A stretch of 58,490 nt of DNA from Lachnospiraceae bacterium UBA7179. GTDB lineage: Bacteria; Bacillota; Clostridia; Lachnospirales; Lachnospiraceae. Both the position numbers and the translations under genes were made by a program. Of the stretch, positions 1 through 7,296 are shown one piece after another; the stretch's first letter is position 1, and every line of letters starts with the position of its first letter. The notes under the pieces are model-generated. The model was not told the DNA's origin. It worked only from the letters and a program-made list of their open reading frames with translations, and did not search any database. Location: NCBI GenBank assembly GCA_002491195.1, contig DKVL01000085.1, forward strand, positions 1 to 58,490, read 5' to 3'.

Positions 1-2
1 CG

Positions 3-83
3 TCAGTTTATTTTGCGCTTACTTTTCATATCCATACCAGATGTATCCTTTTCACTTATATGTTTCAATATTTTTTCTGTCAT
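3..83 (-). CDS. possible 26-residue peptide
   Basis: A short open frame starts at ATG (83) with an AAGGAG ribosome site about 7 bases upstream and ends at TGA (3-5). The product, starting MTEKILKHISEK, is charged and hydrophilic, with no membrane segment or motif I recognise. The strong ribosome site is the only support. It could be a real small protein or the start of a gene broken by the stop codon near the window edge. The structured repeat at 218-390 lies about 135 bases upstream. Confidence 0.3.
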   Translation of the reverse strand: MTEKILKHISEKDTSGMDMKSKRKIN

Positions 84-217
84 TGTGATTCTCCTTCCGT
101 ATTTTTATCATAATTGTAGCATATGCACGTCCGGTATCTGTTCCTGCGAAAACACATAATGATTATACACGGTGGCATTTCATGGCATGGTGCGGAAAGA
201 ATTTGACTGCCTTTCTT

Positions 218-390
218 AGGATCTGTAAAGAAATAACTTAACAATCTTGCTTGTCTATGTCTCCGATTGCAAATTGCTAAAGCAATTGTTCGAAAATCAG
301 TTACATAGCCCGCTATGCGCCTGATTTTCGAGCGGCACCCTCGAAGACATATCCTGCGCAACATTGTCATGTTATTTCTTTACAGATCCT
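218..390. repeat. 173-bp structured inverted-repeat element (MITE-like)
   Basis: The ends are a perfect 20-base inverted repeat (218-237 and 371-390, starting AGGATCTGTAAAG). Inside lie further hairpins: CGAAAATCAG (291-300) pairs with CTGATTTTCG (321-330) around a perfect CATAGC/GCTATG stem (304-317), and a small TTGCT/AGCAA stem lies near 274-286. The whole can fold as one long interrupted hairpin on either strand. No transposase is present. A non-autonomous mobile element or a dispersed structured repeat fits best. A long minus-strand frame across it is a by-product of the fold. Confidence 0.6.
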
Positions 391-520
391 TACTGAACCC
401 GAATATTTACAGCACGATTTCAGATATAGTTTTTGTTAAAGGCTGAATCTGGTTATGTATTTTTTGATGTGCAGATAAATAAATTATATCATTCTGTTGT
501 AACCTGTCAACAGACAGCGA

Positions 521-549
521 TTAAAATTAAACGATTCTGTTGATATAAT
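521..549 (+). promoter_or_regulatory. promoter of the XRE regulator
   Basis: A -35-like TTAAAA (521-526), a 17-base spacer and a perfect TATAAT (544-549) sit 26 bases before the start codon. The direct repeat ATTCTGTTG at 491-499 and 534-542, each followed by a partial inverted copy, may be operator half-sites for autoregulation. That last point is inference. Confidence 0.5.
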
Positions 550-575
550 TTAACAAACAGACGGGAGGTAACAAA

Positions 576-914
576 ATGGAAGATCTGGAACTGTATCTGG
601 ACGAGGTAGGAAAGAGAATTATGGAGCGGCGGAAAAAGCTGGGAATGACACAGGAGGCACTCGCGGAAAAAAGCGGGGTGACAACCCAGTTTGTATCCTA
701 TGCGGAATCAGGCAAACGGGCGATGCGGCCTGAAAATCTTATGAAGATAGCCTTGGCTCTTGGTGTCAGCACGGATTATATCCTGACGGGCGACATCATT
801 GACAAGGACAAGCTGCTGCTGTCAGAGAAGCTGGATAAGCTCACGGCTGACGAAGTGCGGATTGTGGAAAGCATTATTGACGAATGTATTGCCCTGTATC
901 ACAGAGAAGCATAG
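576..914 (+). CDS. XRE-family helix-turn-helix regulator
   Basis: This 112-residue protein is a DNA-binding repressor-type regulator. Residues about 11-68 form an HTH_3/XRE domain with the typical order: a basic first helix (GKRIMERRKKLGMTQE), ALAEKSGV, then the recognition region TTQFVSYAESGKR, and LGVSTDYILTG closing the domain. The remaining ~40 residues are helical and acidic and may mediate dimerisation. The start is set by GGGAGG upstream. It is a single gene with its own promoter and a strong terminator. Its targets are unknown; the repeats in its own promoter suggest autoregulation. Confidence 0.9.
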   Translation: MEDLELYLDEVGKRIMERRKKLGMTQEALAEKSGVTTQFVSYAESGKRAMRPENLMKIALALGVSTDYILTGDIIDKDKLLLSEKLDKLTADEVRIVESIIDECIALYHREA

Positions 915-925
915 GTAACAGTTGA

Positions 926-976
926 TAAAAAACCGATGGATTGAGGAGTTGTTTCCTTTAGTCCATCGGTTTTTTA
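926..976 (+). terminator. terminator of the XRE gene
   Basis: AAAAAACCGATGGA (927-940) pairs with TCCATCGGTTTTTT (962-975), followed by more T. This long intrinsic terminator could also serve the convergent gene at 1005-2168. Confidence 0.85.
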
Positions 977-1004
977 GTACAGCTCATGCAGAGAAAATAT
1001 GTCG

Positions 1005-2168
1005 TTAAGGTGATGCATTCATCTCCGGCAGTGTATTGCCATAGCTGTCCGCGGTAAGACTGGTGTTGTGCAGACCGCACCAGCCCTGCTCCGGCCGTCC
1101 GCTGTAGTTGCTGATGCCGATTACATGATGGCTTTGTGCCGGAGCGGTTTCATATGTCAGTGCAATATACAGGATGCCTTCCGAAAATCCGGATTCTGCT
1201 GGATCGGGGCAGCTTTTTGTGTGCCATATTTCGTTTCTCCATGACAGAAAGCGGATGCTTTCTTCCGGGGGAAGAAGGTATACCAGTCTGTTATCATAAA
1301 GCTGTTCTGCCGCTTCCCGTTTGGCAAGTTCTTCAACAGTATCGGATGTATTCATGTCATTGCTGTCATAAATGGAGTCATTTATATATGCAACCGCAGA
1401 CACCTTTACATTCTGAAAAGTCAATGATGTGCGGCTGGCAGCATTGTAAGTCTGGAATACCATGATATAAGGGCTGAAACAGCTTATCATCCGGCAGTCG
1501 CGGATGATAAGGCTTGAATCCCCGCAGAATTTATCAAAAACAGAGTCATGAAAAAAGATGCAGCCCCCATTCCCATAGGCAGCCAGTTCACAGTCCTCAA
1601 AAAGGACTGTGCTGTTTCCCCGGCTTCCTAGACCGACACAAAAATTATGCCATGATACGATCCTACAGTTAGAAAAGCGGAGACTTTTTTGAAAAAGGAA
1701 ATTCTGTTCGATATGGACGGCATATCCGCTGTAACAGTCCAGTGTTTTATTTAGACTGGAATTGTCAGCAGCAGGAATTCCATTAACAGAGGAAGGGAGT
1801 ATGGTTCCGGTATCAAGACCTGTGATAGTGAGATTTGACACCCCTCCGGCGGCAATTGACAATGGCACAGTCCTATAATCAGCAGTATCACACTGCAGGA
1901 TGCAGGTATCCCTGTCCGTTCCCATGAGATAGAGCACTTTGCCAAAAACCGTAACATTTTCCGTGTAGACGCCCGGATGTATGATAAGGATATCTCCGTT
2001 ACGGGCATGGTTGACGGCTTCCTGAATCGTGGAAAAATCCCCGGATCCATTCTGTGATATATGATATTCCCGTATTTCGTTTTCCTGTGCTGATACCTTC
2101 AGACAGTCCGCAGACAGTATGGCTGCCGTAATGACTGCTATAAAAGTAAGTATGGAAAATAATTTCAT
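1005..2168 (-). CDS. secreted pectinesterase-like right-handed beta-helix protein
   Basis: The protein has 387 residues from the ATG at 2168, which has an ideal AAAGGAG site; an upstream in-frame ATG at 2204 lacks one. A signal peptide (KLFSILTFIAVITAAIL) ends near SAQE. The mature N-terminus matches the first beta-helix rungs of carbohydrate esterase family 8: GSGDFSTIQEAV, then GDILIIHPGVYTENV. Repeated strand turns such as LTITG, LRFSNCRIVS and VLFEDCEL continue the solenoid. I cannot find the QDTL and DFIFG catalytic motifs of pectin methylesterases, so activity is doubtful and a carbohydrate-binding or divergent role is possible. It is divergent from the secreted CW_7 protein. Confidence 0.7.
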   Translation of the reverse strand: MKLFSILTFIAVITAAILSADCLKVSAQENEIREYHISQNGSGDFSTIQEAVNHARNGDILIIHPGVYTENVTVFGKVLYLMGTDRDTCILQCDTADYRTVPLSIAAGGVSNLTITGLDTGTILPSSVNGIPAADNSSLNKTLDCYSGYAVHIEQNFLFQKSLRFSNCRIVSWHNFCVGLGSRGNSTVLFEDCELAAYGNGGCIFFHDSVFDKFCGDSSLIIRDCRMISCFSPYIMVFQTYNAASRTSLTFQNVKVSAVAYINDSIYDSNDMNTSDTVEELAKREAAEQLYDNRLVYLLPPEESIRFLSWRNEIWHTKSCPDPAESGFSEGILYIALTYETAPAQSHHVIGISNYSGRPEQGWCGLHNTSLTADSYGNTLPEMNASP

Positions 2169-2371
2169 GTCTTTCTCCTTTGTTTTGGTTATATGCACTC
2201 CCATGTGCGGCAGGTTAAACAGCCATATGTGAAGGCGGTTGCCAGTGTTCCTGTGTCTGGCTGGAACAGGATGGGTGTGGTGCTATATTTAAAATATCAC
2301 ATACTGTTGACAAAAATCAACAAAAAGCTTATGATTGATAATGAAAATAAAATTTTAGGAGGGATTTCATT

Positions 2372-3229
2372 ATGAGGATGAAACAAATTTTAGGTATCGC
2401 ACTGGCAGGAGCTGTGTCCGTGGGAGCTGTATTTGGCAGTGGAATGCCAGTGTATGCGGCTGCCGAAGACTGGCTTAGGTTTGATGCGGACAGTAATGGA
2501 AGCAAACAGTCTGACCCACCAGACGAGGAAAACTGGAAAATGTCCTATGGTTACACAACACATCCAAACTATAAGTACATACTGCGCTACTGCACCGAAA
2601 ATACCAGAATGCATAACAAAGACGGTGATGGGTATGGCTATGATGTCTTTACATACTTGGGAGCTACGAAGGGTCCTGCCAGTGTTTATGATTCTACCTT
2701 GGTGGACCTGAAGCCAGAGACAAATGTATGGCTGACGATTCCTTTCAGTTTTGAGGAAGCAGAAGGGGTATTATGCGAAGCAGATGATGAACTGGCTAAA
2801 ACATCAAATTCCATACCTGAAGGTGAGGCATTGATTATCTATGGTAACGATGTTGGCCATAAGTGGGAAGATGTTATGGCAACGGGCTCTATCATGGTAT
2901 ACGACCAAAACAACAATCTGGTAGACACTTTTCCTTTACAGAGCCAGCTGGCTGACAATACAAATACAAATGTTACGGCTGCGGAACCGACAGATACAAT
3001 ACCGGCTGTAGAGAATACAGCGGATGCGCCGGCCGTAACAGATGTGACAACGACTGTACAGCCGGTTCAAACCTCGGATAACAGTGCATCGGTTGAAGCA
3101 GCTGCAAAAGAAGTTTTGCAAGGCAAGTGGGGAGTTGGAAAGGAGCGCCAAATCAGGCTGGAAGCTGCAGGATATGATTATGCGGAAGTGCAGAAACAGG
3201 TATCTGCATTGATGAAACGGGCATCATGA
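2372..3229 (+). CDS. secreted protein with C-terminal CW_7 wall-binding motif
   Basis: This 285-residue exported protein has a signal peptide of about 30 residues (KQILGIALAGAVSVGAVFG, cleavage near VYAA). Its start is set by AGGAGGG. Residues about 31-190 form an acidic, aromatic-rich domain I do not recognise. A Thr/Ala/Val linker (about 195-240) follows, and the last ~40 residues read AAKEVLQGKWGVGKERQIRL...AAGYDYAEVQKQV, a close match to the CW_7 repeat of Cpl-7 lysozyme, which binds peptidoglycan muropeptides. CW_7 usually comes in tandem copies on lytic enzymes; here it is single and attached to no known catalytic domain. Role: wall-attached, substrate unknown. Confidence 0.8.
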   Translation: MRMKQILGIALAGAVSVGAVFGSGMPVYAAAEDWLRFDADSNGSKQSDPPDEENWKMSYGYTTHPNYKYILRYCTENTRMHNKDGDGYGYDVFTYLGATKGPASVYDSTLVDLKPETNVWLTIPFSFEEAEGVLCEADDELAKTSNSIPEGEALIIYGNDVGHKWEDVMATGSIMVYDQNNNLVDTFPLQSQLADNTNTNVTAAEPTDTIPAVENTADAPAVTDVTTTVQPVQTSDNSASVEAAAKEVLQGKWGVGKERQIRLEAAGYDYAEVQKQVSALMKRAS

Positions 3230-3281
3230 TTTGATTCGGAATGCATCACAGCAGCAAGGGAAAGTAAAAATAAGAAGTAAA

Positions 3282-3325
3282 AATAAGACGGCATTTTGGA
3301 TGATATTACCAACTGCCGTCTTATT
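3282..3325 (+). terminator. terminator after the CW_7 protein gene
   Basis: AATAAGACGGCA (3282-3293) pairs with TGCCGTCTTATT (3314-3325), a 12-bp perfect stem with a 20-base loop. The following T tract is weak. The rest of the 387-base gap to the next gene is AT-rich and holds only the promoter at 3490-3518 and a short leader frame. Confidence 0.6.
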
Positions 3326-3489
3326 GATGCACAGCCTCTTGCAGAGATGGCTTAGGAAAAACCCTATATATTGAAACATACCCATTTTGGGACTGATTTA
3401 CGGAAAGTTTTGTTCTGTTTCAAAATGCCCAAAGAATGTAGTATTTATATTCCACAGCGGCCAGGTTCTAAATTTACATGTTAATTTTC

Positions 3490-3518
3490 TTGCTATTTAT
3501 TTACAGATTTCTTATAAT
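3490..3518 (+). promoter_or_regulatory. promoter of the GH113-like/DUF5688/ThuA-isomerase/glpK unit
   Basis: TTGCTA (3490-3495), a 17-base spacer and a perfect TATAAT (3513-3518) precede the GH113-like gene by about 100 bases. An AGGAG followed by ATG at 3541 in another frame lies in the leader. Confidence 0.5.
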
Positions 3519-3616
3519 AAATGCATAGGAGATAATGACTATGCCAAATAGGAAACCAATATCGGCTTTGGCATATTATACGGAAATACTAAAAAGTCAA
3601 AGCAAAAGGAGTTTTA

Positions 3617-4561
3617 ATGATTACAATACCATATATCAACGGCATTACATTTGCCCCGTTTGCGCCTGCGGGGAATCTGGAAAAAGAGAGTGCGCGACAA
3701 AGCCTCAAACTAATGAAAGAGCGCACAAATGCCAATCTTGTCATTCTTGTCCCTGGCGGACTTCAGGATACTCCCCAGTCAGAGCAGATCGATTATACCT
3801 CCGACAGAACGATGACGGACAGTGAGTTGAAACAATTAATTGAATATGCCCATACGCTTGGACTTCGTGTGGCGTTAAAACCTACTGTCAACTGCAGAAA
3901 CGGAACATGGCGTGCGCATATTAATTTTTTCGATGAGGATGTGCCGTGTGAGCCCAAATGGAGCAAGTGGTTTCCTTCTTATATGGAATTTCAGAATCAT
4001 TATGCCCGAATAGCGCAAGAGATGGGTTGTGAGATGCACATAGCTGGCTGTGAGATGGTTATGTCAGAACGGCGTGCCGAGGAGTGGAGACAGACGATCA
4101 CAGAGATCCGAAAAGATTTCAAAGGTTTCATATCTTACAATACAGATAAATATCAGGAGCACAATGTCTCATGGTGGGATTGTGTGGATGTAATCTCATC
4201 AAGCGGGTATTACCCAATCGACGACTGGGAGAGACAACTTGACAGAATTGAGTCCGTTGTCGCAACATATCAAAAACCATTCTTTTTCGCGGAAGCAGGC
4301 TGCATGTCCGTTGTGGGATCTAAATATGTGCCAAATGACTGGTCTGTACGGGGAGAAAGTGACTTGGAGGGGCAGGCAGACTGGTACAGGGTGATGTTCC
4401 GGGCCTGCAAAAGGCGAAGCTGGGTGAGGGGATTTGCGCTCTGGTCGTGGACGGACAAGCTGTATGATGAGAGCGGGGCCAGGAAACGGAGAGATTATGA
4501 ATTGTACGCAAAGCCCGCAGAGAAAGTAGTGTCGGAATTTTATAAAATTGATAGAAAATAA
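3617..4561 (+). CDS. GH113-like TIM-barrel glycoside hydrolase
   Basis: The product has 314 residues, no signal peptide, and is predicted cytoplasmic. The fold pattern matches GH113 (beta-mannanase-type) proteins: NGITFAPF at the start, ANLVILVPGGLQDT, the AHTLGLRVALKPTV strand, NGTWRAHI, then AGCEM with the likely acid/base Glu146, WWDCVDVISSSGYY, and FFFAEAG with the likely nucleophile Glu226. The C-terminal GFALWSWTDK strand is typical of clan GH-A. The start is set by AAAGGAG. A cytoplasmic location suggests it acts on imported oligosaccharides. The exact substrate is not readable from sequence. Confidence 0.75.
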   Translation: MITIPYINGITFAPFAPAGNLEKESARQSLKLMKERTNANLVILVPGGLQDTPQSEQIDYTSDRTMTDSELKQLIEYAHTLGLRVALKPTVNCRNGTWRAHINFFDEDVPCEPKWSKWFPSYMEFQNHYARIAQEMGCEMHIAGCEMVMSERRAEEWRQTITEIRKDFKGFISYNTDKYQEHNVSWWDCVDVISSSGYYPIDDWERQLDRIESVVATYQKPFFFAEAGCMSVVGSKYVPNDWSVRGESDLEGQADWYRVMFRACKRRSWVRGFALWSWTDKLYDESGARKRRDYELYAKPAEKVVSEFYKIDRK

Positions 4562-4574
4562 ATGGGGGGATACT

Positions 4575-5576
4575 ATGACATACGATGAATTTTGCAGCGT
4601 ATTACTGCAAAAGCTGGAAGATAAGAAAGGGGAATTAGGCTACAATAAGGTGAAGTATTATCCAGATGGTTTTACATCAGAAGATCAGGAAGAACTGATA
4701 ACGATCCGGGATACGAATATTCGGTACAACAAGACAGAATCCGATGTGTTGTCGGGCGATTTTGTTATTCTTTATGTGGAAACGGGAAGCGCACATATAT
4801 GCAGATTTACCTGCAAGGGGCTCTATCGTTCGTATGGGGAAAACGGATGGGAAGGTGTGTGGACCGATATTAATTCCAGTCTGGCGGAAGGTAAAAAAAT
4901 GGCGAAACTGGATATTATGCAGTTGATTGACAAAAATGAATATCAGGCGTTACGGGAAAAAATCTTTATCCGTCCGCTCAATTACAATGATCATCGTTAT
5001 GAGTTGAAAGATTATGTTTACAGACGCGTCGGGGATATCGTTCTGGTGCTCTATTTACTTGCAAGCGATGTACGCACCGGAGAGCGGCATGATGTCTCGT
5101 CGATCAAGCTTCCGAGAATTATGATGGAGAAGTGGGACTTAACGGAGGATGAGGTCTGGGAGAACGCGGTAAGCAATACCTATATGATGTCACCGCCGAG
5201 GATGTACCTCAATCCGATGGATGCATATAAGCCGCCATATTATAAAGGGGCTTTTATGGCCCTGAATCCGGATATCAAGTCGCTTTCCGCAATGGCAGTA
5301 CCTACAGTCACGACGACGACACAGATGAATGGTGCGATCGCAATGTTTTATCCCGGCGTGAAGGAACGGATCGCAGAACTGTTTGGGAGTGATTTTTATG
5401 TGGCGTTCACAAGCATTCACGAAGCGCGGCTTCACAAGAAGGGAACGGTCCCGCCAAGGCAGATCCTGGAACAGATTAAGAGTGTGAATAAAACATTCGA
5501 TCCAACTGAGATTTTAACCCGCAAGGTGTATCTATACGAAGGAGCTTCTAAGGAATTGAAACAGTTGGAATTATAG
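4575..5576 (+). CDS. DUF5688-family protein
   Basis: The protein has 333 residues from the ATG at 4575, behind GGGGGGA; an upstream TTG at 4548 would overlap the previous gene and lacks a site. The C-terminal half carries the DUF5688 pattern common in Lachnospiraceae: MNGAIAMFYPGVKERIAELF, then DFYVAFTSIHEARLH and a final strand. Members usually report on protein expression or unknown functions and have no established reaction. It starts 13 bases after the GH113-like gene, so the two are almost surely co-transcribed. No signal peptide or membrane segment is seen. Its job is unknown. Confidence 0.7.
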   Translation: MTYDEFCSVLLQKLEDKKGELGYNKVKYYPDGFTSEDQEELITIRDTNIRYNKTESDVLSGDFVILYVETGSAHICRFTCKGLYRSYGENGWEGVWTDINSSLAEGKKMAKLDIMQLIDKNEYQALREKIFIRPLNYNDHRYELKDYVYRRVGDIVLVLYLLASDVRTGERHDVSSIKLPRIMMEKWDLTEDEVWENAVSNTYMMSPPRMYLNPMDAYKPPYYKGAFMALNPDIKSLSAMAVPTVTTTTQMNGAIAMFYPGVKERIAELFGSDFYVAFTSIHEARLHKKGTVPPRQILEQIKSVNKTFDPTEILTRKVYLYEGASKELKQLEL

Positions 5577-5647
5577 TAGAATTGAGATTTCAGATGAGTG
5601 AAACAATTTTCTGTCATTCAGAGAAATAGAAAGAAAGGAGGGAACTC

Positions 5648-7207
5648 GTGATCAAAGTAACCGTATGGAACGAAAATCTGCACGAACAGAGACAGGAGGA
5701 AGTAAGACAGATCTATCCGCGGGGAATTCATGGATGTATCGCAGATTTCCTGAAAGAGGACCGGAATATTTTTGTGCGCACTGCCACTTTGGAGGAACCG
5801 GAACATGGTTTGACTGAGGAGGTTCTTGCGGACACAGATGTGCTGATCTACTGGGGACACATGGCGCACCATGCGTTTTCCGATGAGGTGGCGGAACGTG
5901 TGAAACGCCATGTGCTGCAGGGGATGGGGCTGGTTGCGCTCCATTCCGCGCATTTTGCGAAGATCATGAGTCTGCTCATGGGAACAGGCATGACGCTGCG
6001 CTGGCGTCATGGCGACCGCGAGCGATTGTTTGTGACAGCGCCGTATCACCCGATTGCACAGGGTGTTCCAGCGCACTTTGACATTCCGGTCGAGGAAATG
6101 TACGGCGAGTACTTTGATATTCCAAAACCGGACGATGTGGTATTTACAGGCTGGTTTGCAGGCGGTGAGGTATTTCGGAGCGGATGCACGTTTCAGCGTG
6201 GACTGGGCAGGATCTTTTATTTTCAGCCAGGGCATGAGGAGTATCCGATCTACCACATGCCTGAGATTCAGCGGATCCTGATCAATGCGGTGTATTGGTG
6301 CGCACAAGTCGGGCGACAGCAGAGACCGCTCGACTGTACTGCAGTGAAAGTGGCACTGGAGGAAGAGTATGCCAATCCGATCAGGTTGTCTGTATTTTAT
6401 GACCATATCATACAGGCGGTTCATCAGGCGAAAGGTGACAAATCGCTGAACCAGATCATGCGCCTTTGCAGTGATTTTGGAATACGCGGTATTGACATTG
6501 AATATAAGAGACTCTGTGCGGATTTTGACCGGATCGATGAGGCACTCCGGTATAATTACATGGAAGTGGCAAGCATCTATCAGTTTTATGATCTGAGAAA
6601 CAGATCTGATATCCGTGTCGGAAAAGAACAGATCGATATGGCACATCAACTGGGTGTAAAACGCGTTCTGATCGTGCCGGGATTTTTGGACGAGGAGGAG
6701 GCAAAGGCGCTTCACCGCGTGAGTGGCGATTATTTTGCAGTGGAGCGGTTTATGGAGCAGAATCTGTGTATTCAGGCAATGAAAGAGGCGCTGACGGAAC
6801 TGACACAGTACGCGAAACCGCTTGGTGTGGATGTGACGCTCGAGGATTTTGACGATGTCAGGTCACCATGTTCGCGGATGAAAGAACTGCTCTGGTTTAT
6901 GAGAAATGTGCCTGACCTCAAATGTACATTTGACATGGGGAATTTCGCGTTTGGCTATGAGAATGTGATGGATGCGTATGAGCCTTTGAAAAGGTATATC
7001 GTGAGTGTACATTGTAAGGACAGGGGAAGTGAGGGCAATGGTCTGAAATCCGTTCCGACGGGAAGCGGGTATATTCCGGTTGCGCAGCTTGTCAGAAAGT
7101 TGAAGGAAGATGGTTACCGCGGATATCTGTCAATTGAGCATTTCGGGGATATCGATCAGCTGGCGGGCATAGAGCAGTCGGCACATTTCCTGAAGGCGAT
7201 TATGTGA
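5648..7207 (+). CDS. ThuA-like domain fused to sugar-phosphate isomerase/epimerase
   Basis: The gene encodes 519 residues from a GTG start (5648) behind AAAGGAGGG. Residues 1 to about 220 are a ThuA (trehalose-utilisation) class-I-amidotransferase-like domain, with DVLIYWGHMAHH, GLVALHSAHF and GRIFYFQPGHEEYP. Residues about 240-519 are an AP-endonuclease-2/xylose-isomerase-like TIM barrel with metal-binding steps VTLEDFDD, CTFDMGN, VSVHCKDR and YLSIEHFGD. Each domain is normally a separate protein in sugar catabolic clusters. The fusion suggests consecutive or coupled steps on a keto- or cyclic sugar, possibly an oxidised glycoside. This is inference. Neighbours are a glycosidase and a kinase. 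Confidence 0.85.
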   Translation: MIKVTVWNENLHEQRQEEVRQIYPRGIHGCIADFLKEDRNIFVRTATLEEPEHGLTEEVLADTDVLIYWGHMAHHAFSDEVAERVKRHVLQGMGLVALHSAHFAKIMSLLMGTGMTLRWRHGDRERLFVTAPYHPIAQGVPAHFDIPVEEMYGEYFDIPKPDDVVFTGWFAGGEVFRSGCTFQRGLGRIFYFQPGHEEYPIYHMPEIQRILINAVYWCAQVGRQQRPLDCTAVKVALEEEYANPIRLSVFYDHIIQAVHQAKGDKSLNQIMRLCSDFGIRGIDIEYKRLCADFDRIDEALRYNYMEVASIYQFYDLRNRSDIRVGKEQIDMAHQLGVKRVLIVPGFLDEEEAKALHRVSGDYFAVERFMEQNLCIQAMKEALTELTQYAKPLGVDVTLEDFDDVRSPCSRMKELLWFMRNVPDLKCTFDMGNFAFGYENVMDAYEPLKRYIVSVHCKDRGSEGNGLKSVPTGSGYIPVAQLVRKLKEDGYRGYLSIEHFGDIDQLAGIEQSAHFLKAIM

Positions 7208-7296
7208 AGATCACGCGGATATTGAAGTGTGTAAAGAAATATTTGTTTGTGCCGCTGATGGCGGCACGAGGGGAAGTGTACAGAGAGGACGGTTTC

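Noticed and set aside
80..370. Minus-strand frame of 96 codons over the inverted-repeat element
   Set aside because: It lies across the nested palindromes, is Arg/Cys-rich without a family pattern, and has no convincing ribosome site.
5618..6715. 365-codon minus-strand frame opposite the ThuA-isomerase gene
   Set aside because: It is a shadow of the plus-strand coding sequence: rich in His, Arg and Cys, no family motif, no ribosome site.
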